From the NCBI GenBank assembly GCA_025345505.1, contig JANVCC010000121.1, positions 192,350 through 256,349 on the forward strand: a stretch of 64,000 nt of DNA, written 5' to 3'. Under the pieces are notes generated by a model. The model had not been told where the DNA came from, did not search any database, and was given only the letters and a program-made list of their open reading frames with translations. The position numbers and the translations under genes were made by a program. This document shows, piece by piece, positions 47,069-60,597 of this stretch (its first letter is position 1; each line of letters starts with the position of its first letter). This stretch comes from Todiramphus chloris collaris. Taxonomy: Eukaryota; Chordata; Aves; Coraciiformes; Alcedinidae.

Positions 47069-50000
47069 ATTTCATGTGCATAGCACCTGTTGACTAAGGT
47101 GTCACTACACAGAGGATGAAATTTCATCCATACAGGAGTTCTTTCCTATCATTTTTTTTACATAAATTGTGCAGGATATGAAGAGTGAAATAGAAATGTG
47201 AGGAATGGAGTCTTTGCTGTACGGGAAGAGTGAAAGAACAACTCCGAGGAATATTCACTTACCACAGGGGTAACAATCAGACTCTGTTATGAAGTTTTTC
47301 ACCCTGGGGAGGTTTAAGAAACAATAAATAGCTATAATTTACGACATTTTTCAAGTAAGAACAATTTTGGCAAAAAAAGGGGTTAAATATACTGGGCATG
47401 AAGATCTCACTGATGTATTAAGAGAACTGTTTTATTCTGTTTCAAAACAGTTTGTGAGTGGTACAAATCAGCCTTCTTTGCAGCAGGTTAGTTTTGATAA
47501 TTAAGACATGTGTTCACCAAAGCTCATTTAGAAGGCCTGTTTGAGAGGGCTTAAAAACACAATGACTTTGTTTATTTAGAGTAGATTTCATAAGCCAGTT
47601 TCACCATTCAGTTCAAACAGAAGGCTTCCAAATCAGGGCTCATTTACGTGACCTGAGGAGGCTCATCTGAATCAGTTGTATTTTTCACTTTATTTTTTTG
47701 TCTATGCTTAAATATCAGAACAGTCTGAACTTCACATGAAAAGAAAAATAACACAGAGAAAGATTATGGTGCTCATGTTGAGTAAGTGGAGACAAGTGAG
47801 TAAATTGGGAAGAGCTTTCTCTAAAAGCTAAAGCAAAAGATTCTAACCTGAAAAATCTGACACTATAAGGTACAGAGGTTTAAAAAGGACCTACTGAGAC
47901 ACCAGTCCAGGGAGACCCTACTTCTGCAACCCTCTGGAACTCTGATACTTAACGATCTTCCTTCCCCAGATTCCAGCCTCAGAACTGTTGCACTAATGGC
48001 CATTCACATGGGAGAATTTGAGTTGTATCTTTATGGCTTGACTCCAGCATCATCTCTAACGAGCACATAATCAATACTTTTAAATGGATTTGGGGTTGGC
48101 TGTTTCATCTATGGAAAAATCCTGTTGCAATGTGCCAACAGTGGGCAAGGCTTACTGGGTTTAAGACTTTCAGACAAATCTGGGTCAGAGACTTAGGCCA
48201 GATCCTTTTATGGAAAAAACTAACACAGCTCCAACAATGTACCTGAATTCATCCCTTTGCTGTGACTTCCTAATTTCAGTTGATCTATGCTAACTTGCAT
48301 CAGTTTTGGATATGACCATGTAATTTTTGAGAGGAAATTGATATGGGAATTCTTAGGCTCAAAGTGGGCAAAGCTGGTATTTAGCTGTTTATCCCAGATT
48401 ACTACAGGATTCAAGGGGCATCAACCTTCACAGACATTCAAGGATTCACATTTACCAGCACTAATACCACAGTGTAATAGACAAAGGTGAGGCCTGTGTA
48501 GTGCTAGGACAGCTTGGATCACAGAAGGGAAAATGTTGTGACCCTTCTAAGTCCATGGCTAGTGGTTAAAAATTACCTGTTCTGGTCATTCTGACTACTA
48601 GATAGAGAAAGATTAACGTAGAGCAGTATAAAGTAGAGCAAAGGTATTTAACCTGGAAACCATGATCTCTTCTGATTTCTACTGGGGCTCAGTAAACGAA
48701 ATTGATTTGCATTTCCCAATCGTTGAACTCATCACATCAGTTCTAGACCGCCCTGGCATTCCCCAGAATGATTCACCATCTGACACATCCAACACGGGGA
48801 ATTCAGGTTAAGGATTGTCTTCAGATGAAGGCTGTAAAGCCTGACTAACAGTCTGCTGCCCATGAAATTTTGGTTTCCCCAGCAAAACAGACATGGATAG
48901 AAGTAAAGCAATTTTGATGTAAGCAGATGGGTAACAGATAAAACTTACATTTATTTACCGGTCCCCAGGGAGGAACTCTCCAACCCCAAAGAAGTACCCC
49001 CTCTGCAAACAGTGCTCTCTGTCTCCTTATCTCTGCATCTCTTGCCCAGGTCAGCTCTACTGCTTCCATTAGCCTGCAAAATTAGCTGTCCATCAGCAGT
49101 TATCAAAGGCACAGAGCTTCCTTTTTCCTGTCAACCACTGCTGCAGCCTGTGTATGTCAGACAAAGCAGTAACCTTATTACTCACAAACCACAGCAAAAT
49201 AAATCTACTCAGTCACAGACCTTTATAAAGAACAGGAGATTTTTGTGACTTCCTTCCTACATTTTACTGGGAGGTCAACAGGCCTCCTTCTCCACATAGA
49301 GCCAGCTGTGAGCACCGAGTGGCGTGGCTATAAACCTGCCCAACCCTGAATTATATAGAGTGGGTTTCTGATTTTGGGATGGTTCACTGTGCTGCTGCAT
49401 AGTGATTTCTTTTCATCTGGCAGCCATTAAAAGCATGGAATTTAGTCAATATGCCATAAATGGTTCTCTGATCAGAGAAACATGTATCACAACCTCTCTC
49501 TTGTCCACAACTTCGATCTCTCTGTGCCACATTAGGTACTGACATCCTACCCACCTGAGATACAGGAAGTTTAATCTTAGAACAGTAAAGAAAGGCTAGT
49601 CCTTTCAAGACTATTGCCATAAATATTGCTGGAGTCCAAATCCCAGTAATAATCACCCTAGGAAATCAAACCTTTGCTCAGCACTGGCCTGCGCTACCTA
49701 CCTCAGAAAAATTAAAAAACCACTCATCGTTTGCTATGCCCCCTGGTCCATGGGTCAGTGTAAAATCTTGCTAACTTCTGCCCATGTCTATCCAAGTATG
49801 GCGCATCTGTGTGACAGCTCCGTGCTCCGCACAGGTAGCATCTGGAAGTTGCCACCTACAGCAGCCATGATGCAATCCACGGAAGTGGATTTGAGGGGAG
49901 CGTCCTCTGCCTCTTCTTTAATGCCATGTGCGCCATGCATCAGACAGCACAAAGCACAAAACGAAGGTCTTTGATGCAGATAAGGAGAAGCAACTTCATT

Positions 50001-50177
50001 TTTTTATACTTGCAAGTAAAAAACCCGTTTAAGTCCAATCACATCAAAAAAGACAGAGAGCTGCATGCTCCTGGAACAGAGACCACACACCTCACCCCAT
50101 CACTGGCCACAAAGAGCCCGCATCCTGCCCCTGGCCTCTGAACGACAAGGGCAATGCCTGAGCAGGGTAGAGCCTAG

Positions 50178-50317
50178 TAAGGGGCAGCAGAACCTTCCAG
50201 AAGGGGCAGGCTGGGGTGGGGCCCGGNNNNNNNNNNGCCCGGTGAGGGGCAGCAGAGCCTTCCAGAAGGGGTAGGCTGGGATCCCATGAGGGGCTGCAGA
50301 ACCTTCCAGAAGGGTGA
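50178..50317. repeat. Minisatellite of about 44-bp GC-rich units around an assembly gap
   Basis: Three visible copies of a unit starting near tgaggggcagcag, with cttccagaaggg in the middle and aggctggg later, at 50178, 50243 and 50287. The spacing of the last two is 44 bp. The gap lies inside the array, so true copy number is unknown. Confidence 0.9.
50227..50236. other. Assembly gap (10 N) in the minisatellite
   Basis: Ten N flanked by gcccgg on both sides, consistent with a tandem array that could not be assembled through. Confidence 0.99.
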
Positions 50318-50798
50318 GAGCTGAGGGCTTTGATTAATACAGGTGCTGCGGATCAGGCATCGTAAACTCTCTTTGTGGGTTAAGAGAGATCTCTGCAGTG
50401 AAAAGTGAGAGAAGTAAAGAAGGGAAGAAAGGAAGGCAGCTGATTCTGTGGAAGAGTTGACGAGCTCTCTCCCTCTTTGAAGAAGAAAAGTTAATTTGTT
50501 AAAGTGAGGAGTGGATAAAGCTGTGGAGCAGCTTTTCTCTCAGCAGAAGGGGGTGTTCAGCTGGACACCCAGATAGCTATAGCGCTTGTCAGCTGGGCAC
50601 TGGTGACTGAGCAGTCTGTGGTGCAGAGAACTTGCAAGTGGGAGCAGGAGAGTGAAACATGGATTCTGAGCTCAAGATAAGATGAAGCAGTAGCAATTCC
50701 TGGCCTAGCACTAAGAACTGCAATGTTATTTAACAAATTCCTCTTGCTGGAGGCATTATTAATGTTGTGTAGAGGCTGTTGGAGCAGGGATGAAAGTT

Positions 50799-50837
50799 AC
50801 ACAGGTGCGCGCACAGGTGCATGCACAGGTGCACAGG
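50799..50837. repeat. Short tandem repeat of gcacaggt-type units
   Basis: Four copies of acaggtgc with small spacers, about 10-11 bp apart. Confidence 0.8.
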
Positions 50838-53800
50838 AAATCAGAGAGCCTTTGTTAAGATCTGGTGTTAGGTGTCTTAGGGGCTTTTGTAGAGACTTTG
50901 GAGTCTGTGATGTGGTCCTTGCTGGGGTTGGGTCTTCAGAATGGACTCAGTTCAACTGGAGACTCAGCTACTGCACTGGGCATGAAACTTACTGGATGGT
51001 AACAGCACTGGAGTTTCTGAGATTGCTCTTCTGGACTGACTTGGCTGGAGAGAGTGATCGTACAGCTGATAGGTAAGTAAATTTCTAATCTGTTTTTGTA
51101 AGGAGATGACTTTGAGGTTTCAATGCTAAGCAATTAAAATAGAGGTGTCGCTCCCCTCCCCTTATCTTTATGCTATCACTGAGAGTAGAATGGAAAAAGG
51201 ATGTAGCTCATGGAATCAGCTGCCTTGTGTTTCAGGCTCTGGATAGCCAGAAAGTGTTGTAGCGTCTGGGTTGCTGATACATCTGTGGGTTTTATGTTCT
51301 GAATGGGAGGGAGGCTTTCTGGGTGAGGTCATTCGGGACAGAGAAACAGGGACTTTTCAGAATCAGCTTTTGGAAACTGGTGTGTTTGCCATCTGCCAAC
51401 TAAGCAGTAAGTCACAGAGGTCCCCAAAACATTTTCCTGAGGTATAATCCCCAAGACAGCATTGATGAACTAGGCAGGAACAGGAGTATTGACTCTGGAG
51501 TCCCAATAGCAAGGGGAAACAAGGGGTCATCTTCTCCTTTGTTTATGAGTCTCCTCCTTGACTGGAGACCTTTCATTGAAAGGTTGCAGGATAGCTACAA
51601 AATGCCAGGTCATGTGCAGGCATTGAGGGATCATCAGTCTAAATGTGGTCTGGTATGTCTTGAAGCTGAGGAAGATGCTAGATTCGGAGGAGTTTTGCTG
51701 AGGAGCTGTGGTGGCCCATACAGTGGTTTTGTTTTGAAGACCAGTGTTTGGGGGTGTATCAGGCAGCTGAGCATCGCTCTGGCCGCACCAGAGTGGGTTT
51801 GTTACTAACGGCAGGGCCTGCTTGGAGTCCCGAGGTATGATACCCTGTGGATTGCAGGATCTGTCTAACAGGTGGTGTTAATGGTGTAATGGCTGGCCTC
51901 GTGGGCTTGTTGCCCTGTCCATTAGGCAATGGATGCTAGCGTGTGTAAATCCTGTCTTTGTCTAGTGTCCTAGACCTTTTTTTTTTTTTCCTCTTCTTTT
52001 TAAAGCGAGTATTTGTAACAAAGATCCAGGGCAGGTTTTTTCTGGTGTTTCAGAATAAAGAATATCCTGTCCTCTACCTCACTGTGACATATGTGCCCTG
52101 AAAACAAAAATGTTCGATAGTCTATTTGTTCCTTGTGCATATTCTTTTAATGCATCATAGATACTATAATGGACAATGTGCAAATGTGGGCTCATTTTCA
52201 AGAGAAGGAGTTTGAGCTCAGTGTACAAGGGAAGAGTTTCTCCCTGTTTCACTGGAAGGGGAGATGTGTGATTGTGTGTCGGAGCTCTGTAAGAAGAATA
52301 CCTGGCGCTTTTTTTTTTTTGGCTATTAGGAACTGGATGCAAATAATAGGAATTAGCTGCTGATGTAATTGCACACCAATTCAGCTTGCCAGAGCTTTAA
52401 ATCTATTGCTGTGACCTCTAGTTTTCCAGGTTACACTGTTCTTCTGTGTAACCTGTGTAAGCTAATTTGAGACTGTCTTATTTTTCCTTTCACTTCATTT
52501 CATAATAATGTATTGCATTGGTATTAGTGTTTGGAAGAGGTTTGCTGGTCAGACTTTTTTTTTTTTTTTTAATTTTGTTTTTTTTTTTCCTTTTTTAAAT
52601 GGAGAAATGAAGATGCACTTGTGAAAGAGATGATCTTTTCTTTAAACAGGGAGGGGGAAAAAAAACAAAGTGGGGGAGGAGGGAGGAAAATTCTATTTGG
52701 TTTGCAACAAATGCCTACTTTTAATACCTATGTCTTGAAAACATTTTTATTTGGAAATACTGTTGAGATGTTTCAGTAAGGGTTTATTTTTTTTTTTTTG
52801 AGACCAAGATGTCTGCTGCATTAATCTATAATAGTCCCTGTAGGGATTATAGTACGTAGTCACTGTATAGCCCCCATAATGCAATACGGCACCTTTCTTT
52901 TGCCATCTTGTTTATATCATCTTGCTGCTGTTTGTCAGATTACAAAACATACATCTAAGATGCAGTTTTCTCTATCATGTGAACTTTTAAAACATATGTT
53001 TAGTCTAAGAGGAGTTGTCTTCAGCTGAAGAAACCTGAATTTTTTGTTTCTACTGGCACTAAAACAAAACAACACTTTCCATCCTCTTGATATTTTTCTG
53101 TTGTATTAGAAATCAACTCAACACATGCAGGTTATTTTTTTAGTTATCTAAGTGAATTGATTTTTATTAAAAAGATAGGCTTGAGTTCATATAAAAATCA
53201 AGTAAAAATTTTCATGTGCAAATGAAGACCCTTAAATTATGCAATTTGAAGTTATTTCAGCATAATTTACTTTCAAGAATTATACAGAGATTCAGACATC
53301 ATTCTCTCTGCTTACTAAGTTAAAAAACCCCCAAATTTTATGTTTGCAGGATAAATTCTGTATGAAATTAAATTCAGAACTCACCTGCTGTTCCTAGAAC
53401 ACTGCTGAAAACTTGTTTTTCTTCTGAGGAAGTTTATTATGACTGGAAAAAGCAAAACACCATACACACAAATCTCATTCTTTATCCTGAGTGGAAAGTG
53501 GGTTCTTTCCTCCAGATACTAGCTGGTGTTTTCCCAACCCAATTAGAAAGTTAGCCTACAGCCTGTGCTATGCAGCTGCCTTTAACATCATCTGGTAGGA
53601 ATGGCCCCGTACAAAGGTGGCATTGGCCTCTGTGGTGCCAAAGCCACAGACTGCATGGGCTGCTCTGGGGTCAGAACGGAGCCTTTCTGCAGCATCTGAC
53701 TTCGTTAAAGATTACTCAGTCTGAAATGCATCACTGCAAGCCTTCTCTTAGATTTCACTATTGCTGTGAGTATTGCTTCTCTAGGGCTTGGACTCTTGTT

Positions 53801-54269
53801 TACCCTTGGGCACAGGGCTGCACTTCTGAGGGTGGTATTTGGTGAGGTGTGCTCTCTAGAAGGAGTCGTTGCCTTTTTGACTGTAGTGTTGTCAGGCTTG
53901 GCCTGCTCTCTTGGTAGAGGCTGCCAAGTTTAACAAGCACAGGGCTGTTCTTTCGTGCCTCTGGGATAAGAGGTTGTAGCTGCGATACTTGGTCTCATCC
54001 TTGTCTCTCTCAGTAGATGGACAATATGCTAAGCTACGCTCTGCTACCACGTAGTCACTAATACAGAGAGCAACATACACTTTAATGTGAAATATTAGAA
54101 TCTTGGGAAAATGCTCATGTGTTTTCATGTGGCTGGTGAATTAAGGTATGATAGTCTCATGGATAGCTTGTTGGAGTAATTTCATACGTGTGAGCTTGAG
54201 AATGTTAAATATTAATCGTTATCAGCCCTCTGTAAGCAGTGTGCCCTGGCCGCAAGAGGACAAACCGCA

Positions 54270-54478
54270 TCTGGGGTGCATCACACACAGAACAACCAGT
54301 TGGTCAAAGGAGGGGATTGTCCCACTGTGCTCAGCATTGGTGAGACCTCTCCTTGGGTACTGTGTGCAGTCCTGGGTCCCACAATTTCCAAACTGCTGCG
54401 AGGTACTTCAGTGTGTCCAGAGAAGGGCCACAAAGCTGGTGACAGGACTGGATGGCAGGTCCTGTGAGGAGGATTTTT
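54270..54478 (+). repeat. CR1 LINE fragment from the end of ORF2
   Basis: Carries 'tctggggtgcatcacacaca', 'gtactgtgtgcagtcctggg', 'gtgtccagagaagggccaca' and 'aaagctggtgacaggactgg', landmarks of the 3' part of CR1 ORF2. No 3' UTR tail follows, so both ends are truncated. Confidence 0.92.
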
Positions 54479-57465
54479 AGGATATAGGTCACATTTCACA
54501 ATGTGAAAGGTTTTGCTGAATCCCTGGATTAAGTTTTTTGGGTGATGTTAACCCTCCTGCCACCCATTTTGGTCTGCTAATAGAAACTGATAGGCAAGAA
54601 CAAACAAGCTACTCTGTAGATGACCAGATGAACTGACTGTTTGGTCATTGTACTCCTGTCCTTCAGGATGTGGACAGATGTGCTCAAACAGAGCTATTTA
54701 AACAGCTGCCGGTGGCACAGATAAAAGGTGGTATGGGTAGGTATGTGTATATATACATCAGCCTTAGATGCAAAAAAAAAGAAATAAAAAGATTGGCTGC
54801 TTTTTCCTTTATAATGAGTCAGTGTGCAACAGGAAAATTGGTGACAATTGTTTCTGCAGATTAAGCATTAGTTGCTGTGACAGTTAAGTGAGCCTTGGGT
54901 TTTCTCTGTTCAGTGTCACTCACGCTGGTGTTCCGTTGGTGGTTATTAAGTTTTGAAATGTTCTCAACTTTCTTGGGTAACCCTTATTTATGCATGCAGT
55001 AGGTGTAGAAAGACTTTGGCTCCCCTGAAGATTGTTCTGTTTCCCAAGCCTCTTGGTGTGGACTCCTACTTACGTCAGCACTCTGATGAGTTCTCCCGTT
55101 ATTTCCCACATCCGATACTGTCTTGTGGTGCCTGGTGTCTTTTTCTGGGCAAAGGCTGTGTGGATCCATACCAGAAATATTTACATAGATGTTGCTGTGG
55201 ATTGAACTGCTATTCAGTACAAAATATCAGAAACTGTCACTTCCTAAACTGGTCAATGTATTGTAACTGCTCTCTGGAGTGCTTGGAATTGTCCCTTCTC
55301 TTTTCTGCGGTTTAGATATTAGCAGTAGTCTCGGTTTAGATAGTTACTTGTCCTGTGAACAAAAGAGAAAGGGTAAGGGATGTGTTGCGTTCGGACGTTG
55401 TGAAGGAGAGCTACTGGAAGTTTAGGCAGCGGGTGTAGCATGGTTTCTTCATCCCTCTCTTTTCTGTAGAGCCAAGTGAGAGCTGTGTGGGGTAATGTTA
55501 AGCAAGTCAGAAAGAATGTTCCAGTCAGTATTGCCCAGAGCCAGGCATGTGCTTAGTGTGCAGCCACTGGTACCGATACTGCTAAAAGACTGTTTGCTGT
55601 GCAACAGATAACTTTGTAGTAAGATTAAGCCGAAATTAAGGTGATTGAGGTATGCTTCACAAACCTGTAATTGTTTATGGTAAAATTATGTGTCGCCAAA
55701 CCGTATTTCAGGGATTTGATGTGCTCTGTGAATGTATCAGAGGCCAGAGATTTGGGAACTGGATGTGGCCCGGGTTTTCTGGCTCCTACATTCAAGGCCT
55801 GAGAGAGGCTAGACACAAAAACAACTGTTAAAAAAGTCTGAGGAGACGGGGTCTCTCTGGGAAATGGGTATTTTTTCATTTGGTTTTTATCGAAGTTAGG
55901 GTAGGTTAGCAAAACCTTGCTTCCGGGAATCCCCACTGCAGGAGATTCAAATTGTGGTCCAAACTTCTGGTTTAGAAGAACTGATACTGACTCTTATCTA
56001 GCCTTTGTCTCTACACTGAAGTCCTGATTAGTTTCTCTGTGTTCCAAAAGCCACTGAAGGAACTATAATGCTAGTGACAGGTGGCCATAGAAAGCTTTCT
56101 TAGCAAACATTACATGAGCATCTACATTATTTTGAGAAATCAGTCCATAAAAATCTAAAGATAGATGCTTTTTTTTTTTTTTTGTTCTCTTACTGGAGTT
56201 CTTACCAGGTCTTGTCTGTGCCAGTATGCTGCCAAACTGGAGCTGTTGGCAGCAGATAAGCACAGAGTGTTTGCACCTGTGCTTAAACTGGTCCTGTTGG
56301 TGTTCTGGCACAGGGCCACTGCCCACCTGTAGGCCAAGAGAGCGTTTGTCAAATCTAGGTCGATTCCAAGGAACTGTTTGAATTGTCTCTGATTTGTCTT
56401 AGGGTGCTTCCTTGTAATTAATTCTCCTGGAATGCTGGATGATCTGCAGACTCTTACATTAGGTTTGGTACTGTTGCTGCAAATAAAAGGCAGGAAGGAG
56501 CAACAGGGAGATGTTTCCTGCCTTGCTACCTTACTATCAAATAACAAAGTGAATAAAGAATTTGTAGTTTGGACTGCGTGTGGGGTTTTTTTGTTTGTTT
56601 TTTTAATAGCTAGGGGCACAATTGTGAAATCCTGGGTCCAAGATGTGTATGTTGTAACAAGCCATTGCAATAATCTGTACAGTTTCTATTCACATTATTA
56701 TTAAATAATCAGAGACAGCAAACCCTCTGCGTGCTTGAGTAGGAAGTAGAAAATTTTAAAACTTCACCATTTTCCTAAAAGATATTGTTCACAGAAGTAA
56801 AGCACTGGAGTAAAGGAAATTACTGGGATGGTAGGAAAAATGTCAGTTCTGGAAATAAGTAGCCCTCAATTCTCGGAACTCTAGATGGTCTGGAGAGGAA
56901 GGGAATTCCTAGACTTGCACAAAATACTAACCTCCAGCTGCTTCAATGTGCTTTTTGTGTAAAAAAACAAACAAACAAAAAACCCACAAAAAAAACCCCT
57001 TAAAACTAAAAAGGTATGTTCTGCATCAGCATATCGAAGTGTTTAGAAGTAGAGCAGAGAAGCGTCGGTCCACTGCATGCAGCTAATATTTGCCAAGTAT
57101 TGATCTAGTGTCCATCTCTGTTATCCTTTAACTTTAGTCCAAGGTTCAAAGTTTGCCTTTTTGTTTAAAAACTGATTTCACAGGGAGGTCATGTCCTCCA
57201 GCTAATCCAGCAGTGACAGAGGTCTGTACAGTGAAAACAGAGTTTACTCCAGCTTGGAGGGAAGCTCTGAAGCCCGTACAGGAAGCCTCTGTGCTTAAAC
57301 TGGTGAGACTGGGTAGTGAAACAGTGGAAACCAGGGTACAAGTGTTACGTTCATATCCTCGCAGATATTACTGTGACTTTGCCACCCGAGTTGCTTGTGC
57401 TAGTTTAAGACAGTGGTTATTTCTCACTTTGTTGTGTAAATGTGCATTACATCTAAATATGGTAA

Positions 57466-57612
57466 GTGCTCCAGCCCTCAGATCATCTCTGTGGCCTTCT
57501 CTGGACCTGCTCCAACATGTTCAAGTCTTTACTAGCGACCTCAGCACTGGACAGAATGTTCCAGGTGGGGTCTCACTGGAGGGAGTAGAGGGGCAGAATC
57601 GCCTCCTTTGAC
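57466..57612 (-). repeat. CR1 LINE fragment, antisense
   Basis: It reads as the reverse complement of the same ORF2 end: 'gtgctccagccctcagatca', 'tctctggacctgctccaaca', 'caggtggggtctcactggag', 'agaggggcagaatcgcctcc'. It forms the last third of a 152-codon open frame on the + strand, which is therefore not a gene. Confidence 0.92.
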
Positions 57613-60507
57613 CAAAGGGTAACTTGAGTGTTATCAGGTCCAAGTGCCTAAAAGCTAGGCAAAGATTAAATATAAACTTGCGTGGTTAACCCGATCGCTC
57701 TCCCCGTGAGTATGTATCATTCTTTATTTTGTATTCCAAGAGTATTATTCCTGGGACCTAACTTGGAAACTGGGCTTCCTGTGGCTTCAACAAAGTCAAC
57801 AGCAATCAACTGAACAGCTACCACACATCATCCGATAACTTCTTTGCAAAGTCTTCTGCTTTCTGAATGTTCTGACCTGCAAACCGGCCACATGTCTGTC
57901 TCTTGTTTGGATCTCAGTAGAAGCTGGATACCCACATAACCCCAGGGGAAAATCCAGCTACTAGTAAGGTGCCTATTGCTTTCAGAAACATTGTAGCAAA
58001 TTATTAGAGCACTTAAGAAATGGATTTTAAAAAATAAGCTACCTGCATTAAATTTGAAAGTGGTTGCATTGCATTATACTACCGATAGAGAATTATTAAA
58101 GAGGAAAAGGCACTGAAATATAAAGTCAAAAGCTTGTATTAAGAAGGCTGAGATATGGCAGTCAGGGTGAAAGAGACATGCATCGTAAATATAAATTGTT
58201 CCAAATTTATTAAATTTATATTCTATTGCACTTTAAACTCAAGAGTCTAATCTGTCAAGGTAATGGAACAGTAAACAGCAGAAAATAAGTCAGGTGAAAA
58301 TGGGAGGTGTGTGTGAGCAAGAATAAATTGAATTTGAACAAGGCTCTCGGTCAAAAGCTGGGGAATATAATCAGTGGTAATCATCAAGAGATTATTTATC
58401 TTTTTGATTCTTGTATTGGAAGTGTTTGAAGCAGAAGTGTTTCCTGATGGGTTGCCATAGCAAACTCTGGGTGCCTTTCTCACGATAGTATTATATAGGA
58501 ATGTAAATGATTGGGGTTTATGTAGAGTCAGCCTTGGAATCAAAGGATAAAGCTGTCATTCAGCTGAATTTAAAATACTGAAGATTACTGAGGTAGGGAA
58601 GAGGTTGGCTCTGAGAAGAGGGTATGGGCCAGAATTTTTAAAAGGAATTTCAGCCTTTTCTGATTGGTGGTAGGTTTTCAATGCCTGTTAAATAATGCTC
58701 ATTAAATATAGTTATACCTAGGTCTTCAACAATAACTGTTGATTCTTGCGTGCACCATTGCTCTGCTTTGTTATCCCTACCTAATTAATGTCCTAATATA
58801 CAGCATGAATTTCTGAGCATTAGCATTTCTTAGTTGGGAGCTCTGTATGCCCCGACCTTCCTCGGAGTGAGTGCAGTATAGCTAAGGCACAAAGGCTTGT
58901 CCTTTTTGCTTTGGCCGCACCCTGGAAGTTGTTTTGCACTAGAACTGCAGTAGGCAATTCCAAATGTTAACAACCTGCAGAGCTGACACACTTGCTCTCT
59001 GGGTGGTTGCCAGTATGACTGTGCTTTTTGTTGGCTTCATCTCCCCTGAGTTGTGTCCTGAAGCACTGGTAGGACTAGTGTCCACATGAGGAGACCAGCT
59101 CCTGTGAGCATTGGTGTAAGGCTTTCTTGCCATGGCATAGTCAGCCCTTCCGTGAGAGCTGTCGCGTGAGGCAGAGCGAGTGGAAGAGCCCATGTGACAT
59201 GTGCAGGAGTTTGTAATAGAGTGTTGCTTTGACAGCTTTCCAAGTTTGAAGCTATGGTGAGTGAAGGAGACCAAGCCCTCTGGACTGTATGCAGAGAGGC
59301 AGCGAGTGGGGTGGATGTGTCTAAGGGACACAAGGGTAAGTGTGAATTTGATAAAAGGTAAGAGATGTCAGGTTCAAAACTCCTTTACACTGAAAATGAG
59401 AACGGACACTGTGCTCAAGCAGCTGTAAACACTAGAATGTCCCGTGACACCAGAAACTATTTATTTCAAAATAAATAAATAAAATTATATAGCATTTTAT
59501 GTGCAATGAAAAAGAAGCCATCCCCACTGTGGCAGGTCCTTGAGCTGCGTATCACTTGTGTTTGAAAGTGTCTTTGCTGTAAGCATGACTATTTGCCCTG
59601 CTCTGAAGCCTTTTTGGCACAATCTGCAAATCAGGGTCTTGTCCAACTGGACCTTTAATTTGATCTGGTGGGCTTGTTTTTTAGTAGTGTCAGAAAGGGG
59701 TTCATTTGAGTAGTTAGGATTTTTCCCTTGTCGGTGGTGGGAGATGTCAGGCTAAGAAGCAGCTGAGTTTCAGGGCTGGAAGTATGGATGTAATGCAGTT
59801 GCTAAAGCATCTCCTATACATGGGTACAGAGTATCACTGAGATGCAGGTCTAGGATTGGAATTGGAATGTGTTGACGTGGGGTGGGATTTTTTGTTTCCC
59901 TGTTTCGCAAGGGCAGCAAAACCTTACTGGCCGTACACAAATGACTCAGAGTAAGGATTTGCACAGACGTTCTTTAACGGTGTGGAATGCTGCCACAATT
60001 TATTTTCCATTTCCAGTTAGAAACACAGGTGGAATTGCCGTGTTACTTTATTTTGTAAACCCACTGGATGTAACTATGCCAACACATTAATACGTAGGTA
60101 GGTATCACTGGAAGAGATGGGTCTGTTGAGGTGTTCTGTGTTTGTTTTTTGAACTTTTGCTGTGAAGAGTGCCAGTTAGTGAGTTCTGTTTCAACATTAT
60201 ACAGAGTTTGTCGTGTTACAGTGCAAGGATGTTTGCTGGTGTGAAGGTGTCTAGTACCAGTGCAGCCGAGGGAGTTCCAGCACCAGCGTGGCTGCAGTAC
60301 AGGCTGATGGAATTACCTGTGAAATGTCACCTGGCTGCTCTAGCTTAGGACCAGGTGGAGGCTTGAGAAAGGAGGGGGGCTGGGCAGCCCTTCCAGAAAT
60401 CAGTGCCTAAGGGAGGGGAATACAGTTAGGCACAAATAAAATTTAGACAGGGTGAGTGGGTTGCTCTGTGTCGTTGGTACAGCTGAACAGGGAAGAGACG
60501 GGTGCAT

Positions 60508-60597
60508 TAGAATCATAGAATGGTAGAGGTTGGAAGGGACCTCTGGAGACTGAGTGCAGCCCCTTGCCAGAGCAGGATCACCTAGGGCATGCCACAC
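60508..60597 (-). repeat. CR1 LINE 3' end, antisense
   Basis: 'tagaatcatagaatggtaga' and 'ggttggaagggacctctgga' are the reverse complement of the CR1 tail, followed by 'agagcaggatcacctagggc'. A truncated copy. Confidence 0.92.

Larger units (their letters stand above)
40825..50177. other. Intergenic region and presumed body of pri-miR-122
   Basis: No protein-coding exon was recognised on either strand. The - strand of the first several kb should be the pri-miR-122 transcript. The region contains a cagatctg tandem at 42889-42910 and a short CR1 tail at 47 kb. Confidence 0.6.

Noticed and set aside
56155-56670. Open frame of 171 codons on the - strand
   Set aside because: Low-complexity composition, runs into a T tract, and no family is recognised; probably chance.
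57153-57611. Open frame of 152 codons on the + strand
   Set aside because: Its last third is antisense CR1 sequence and the rest has no recognisable features or splice context.
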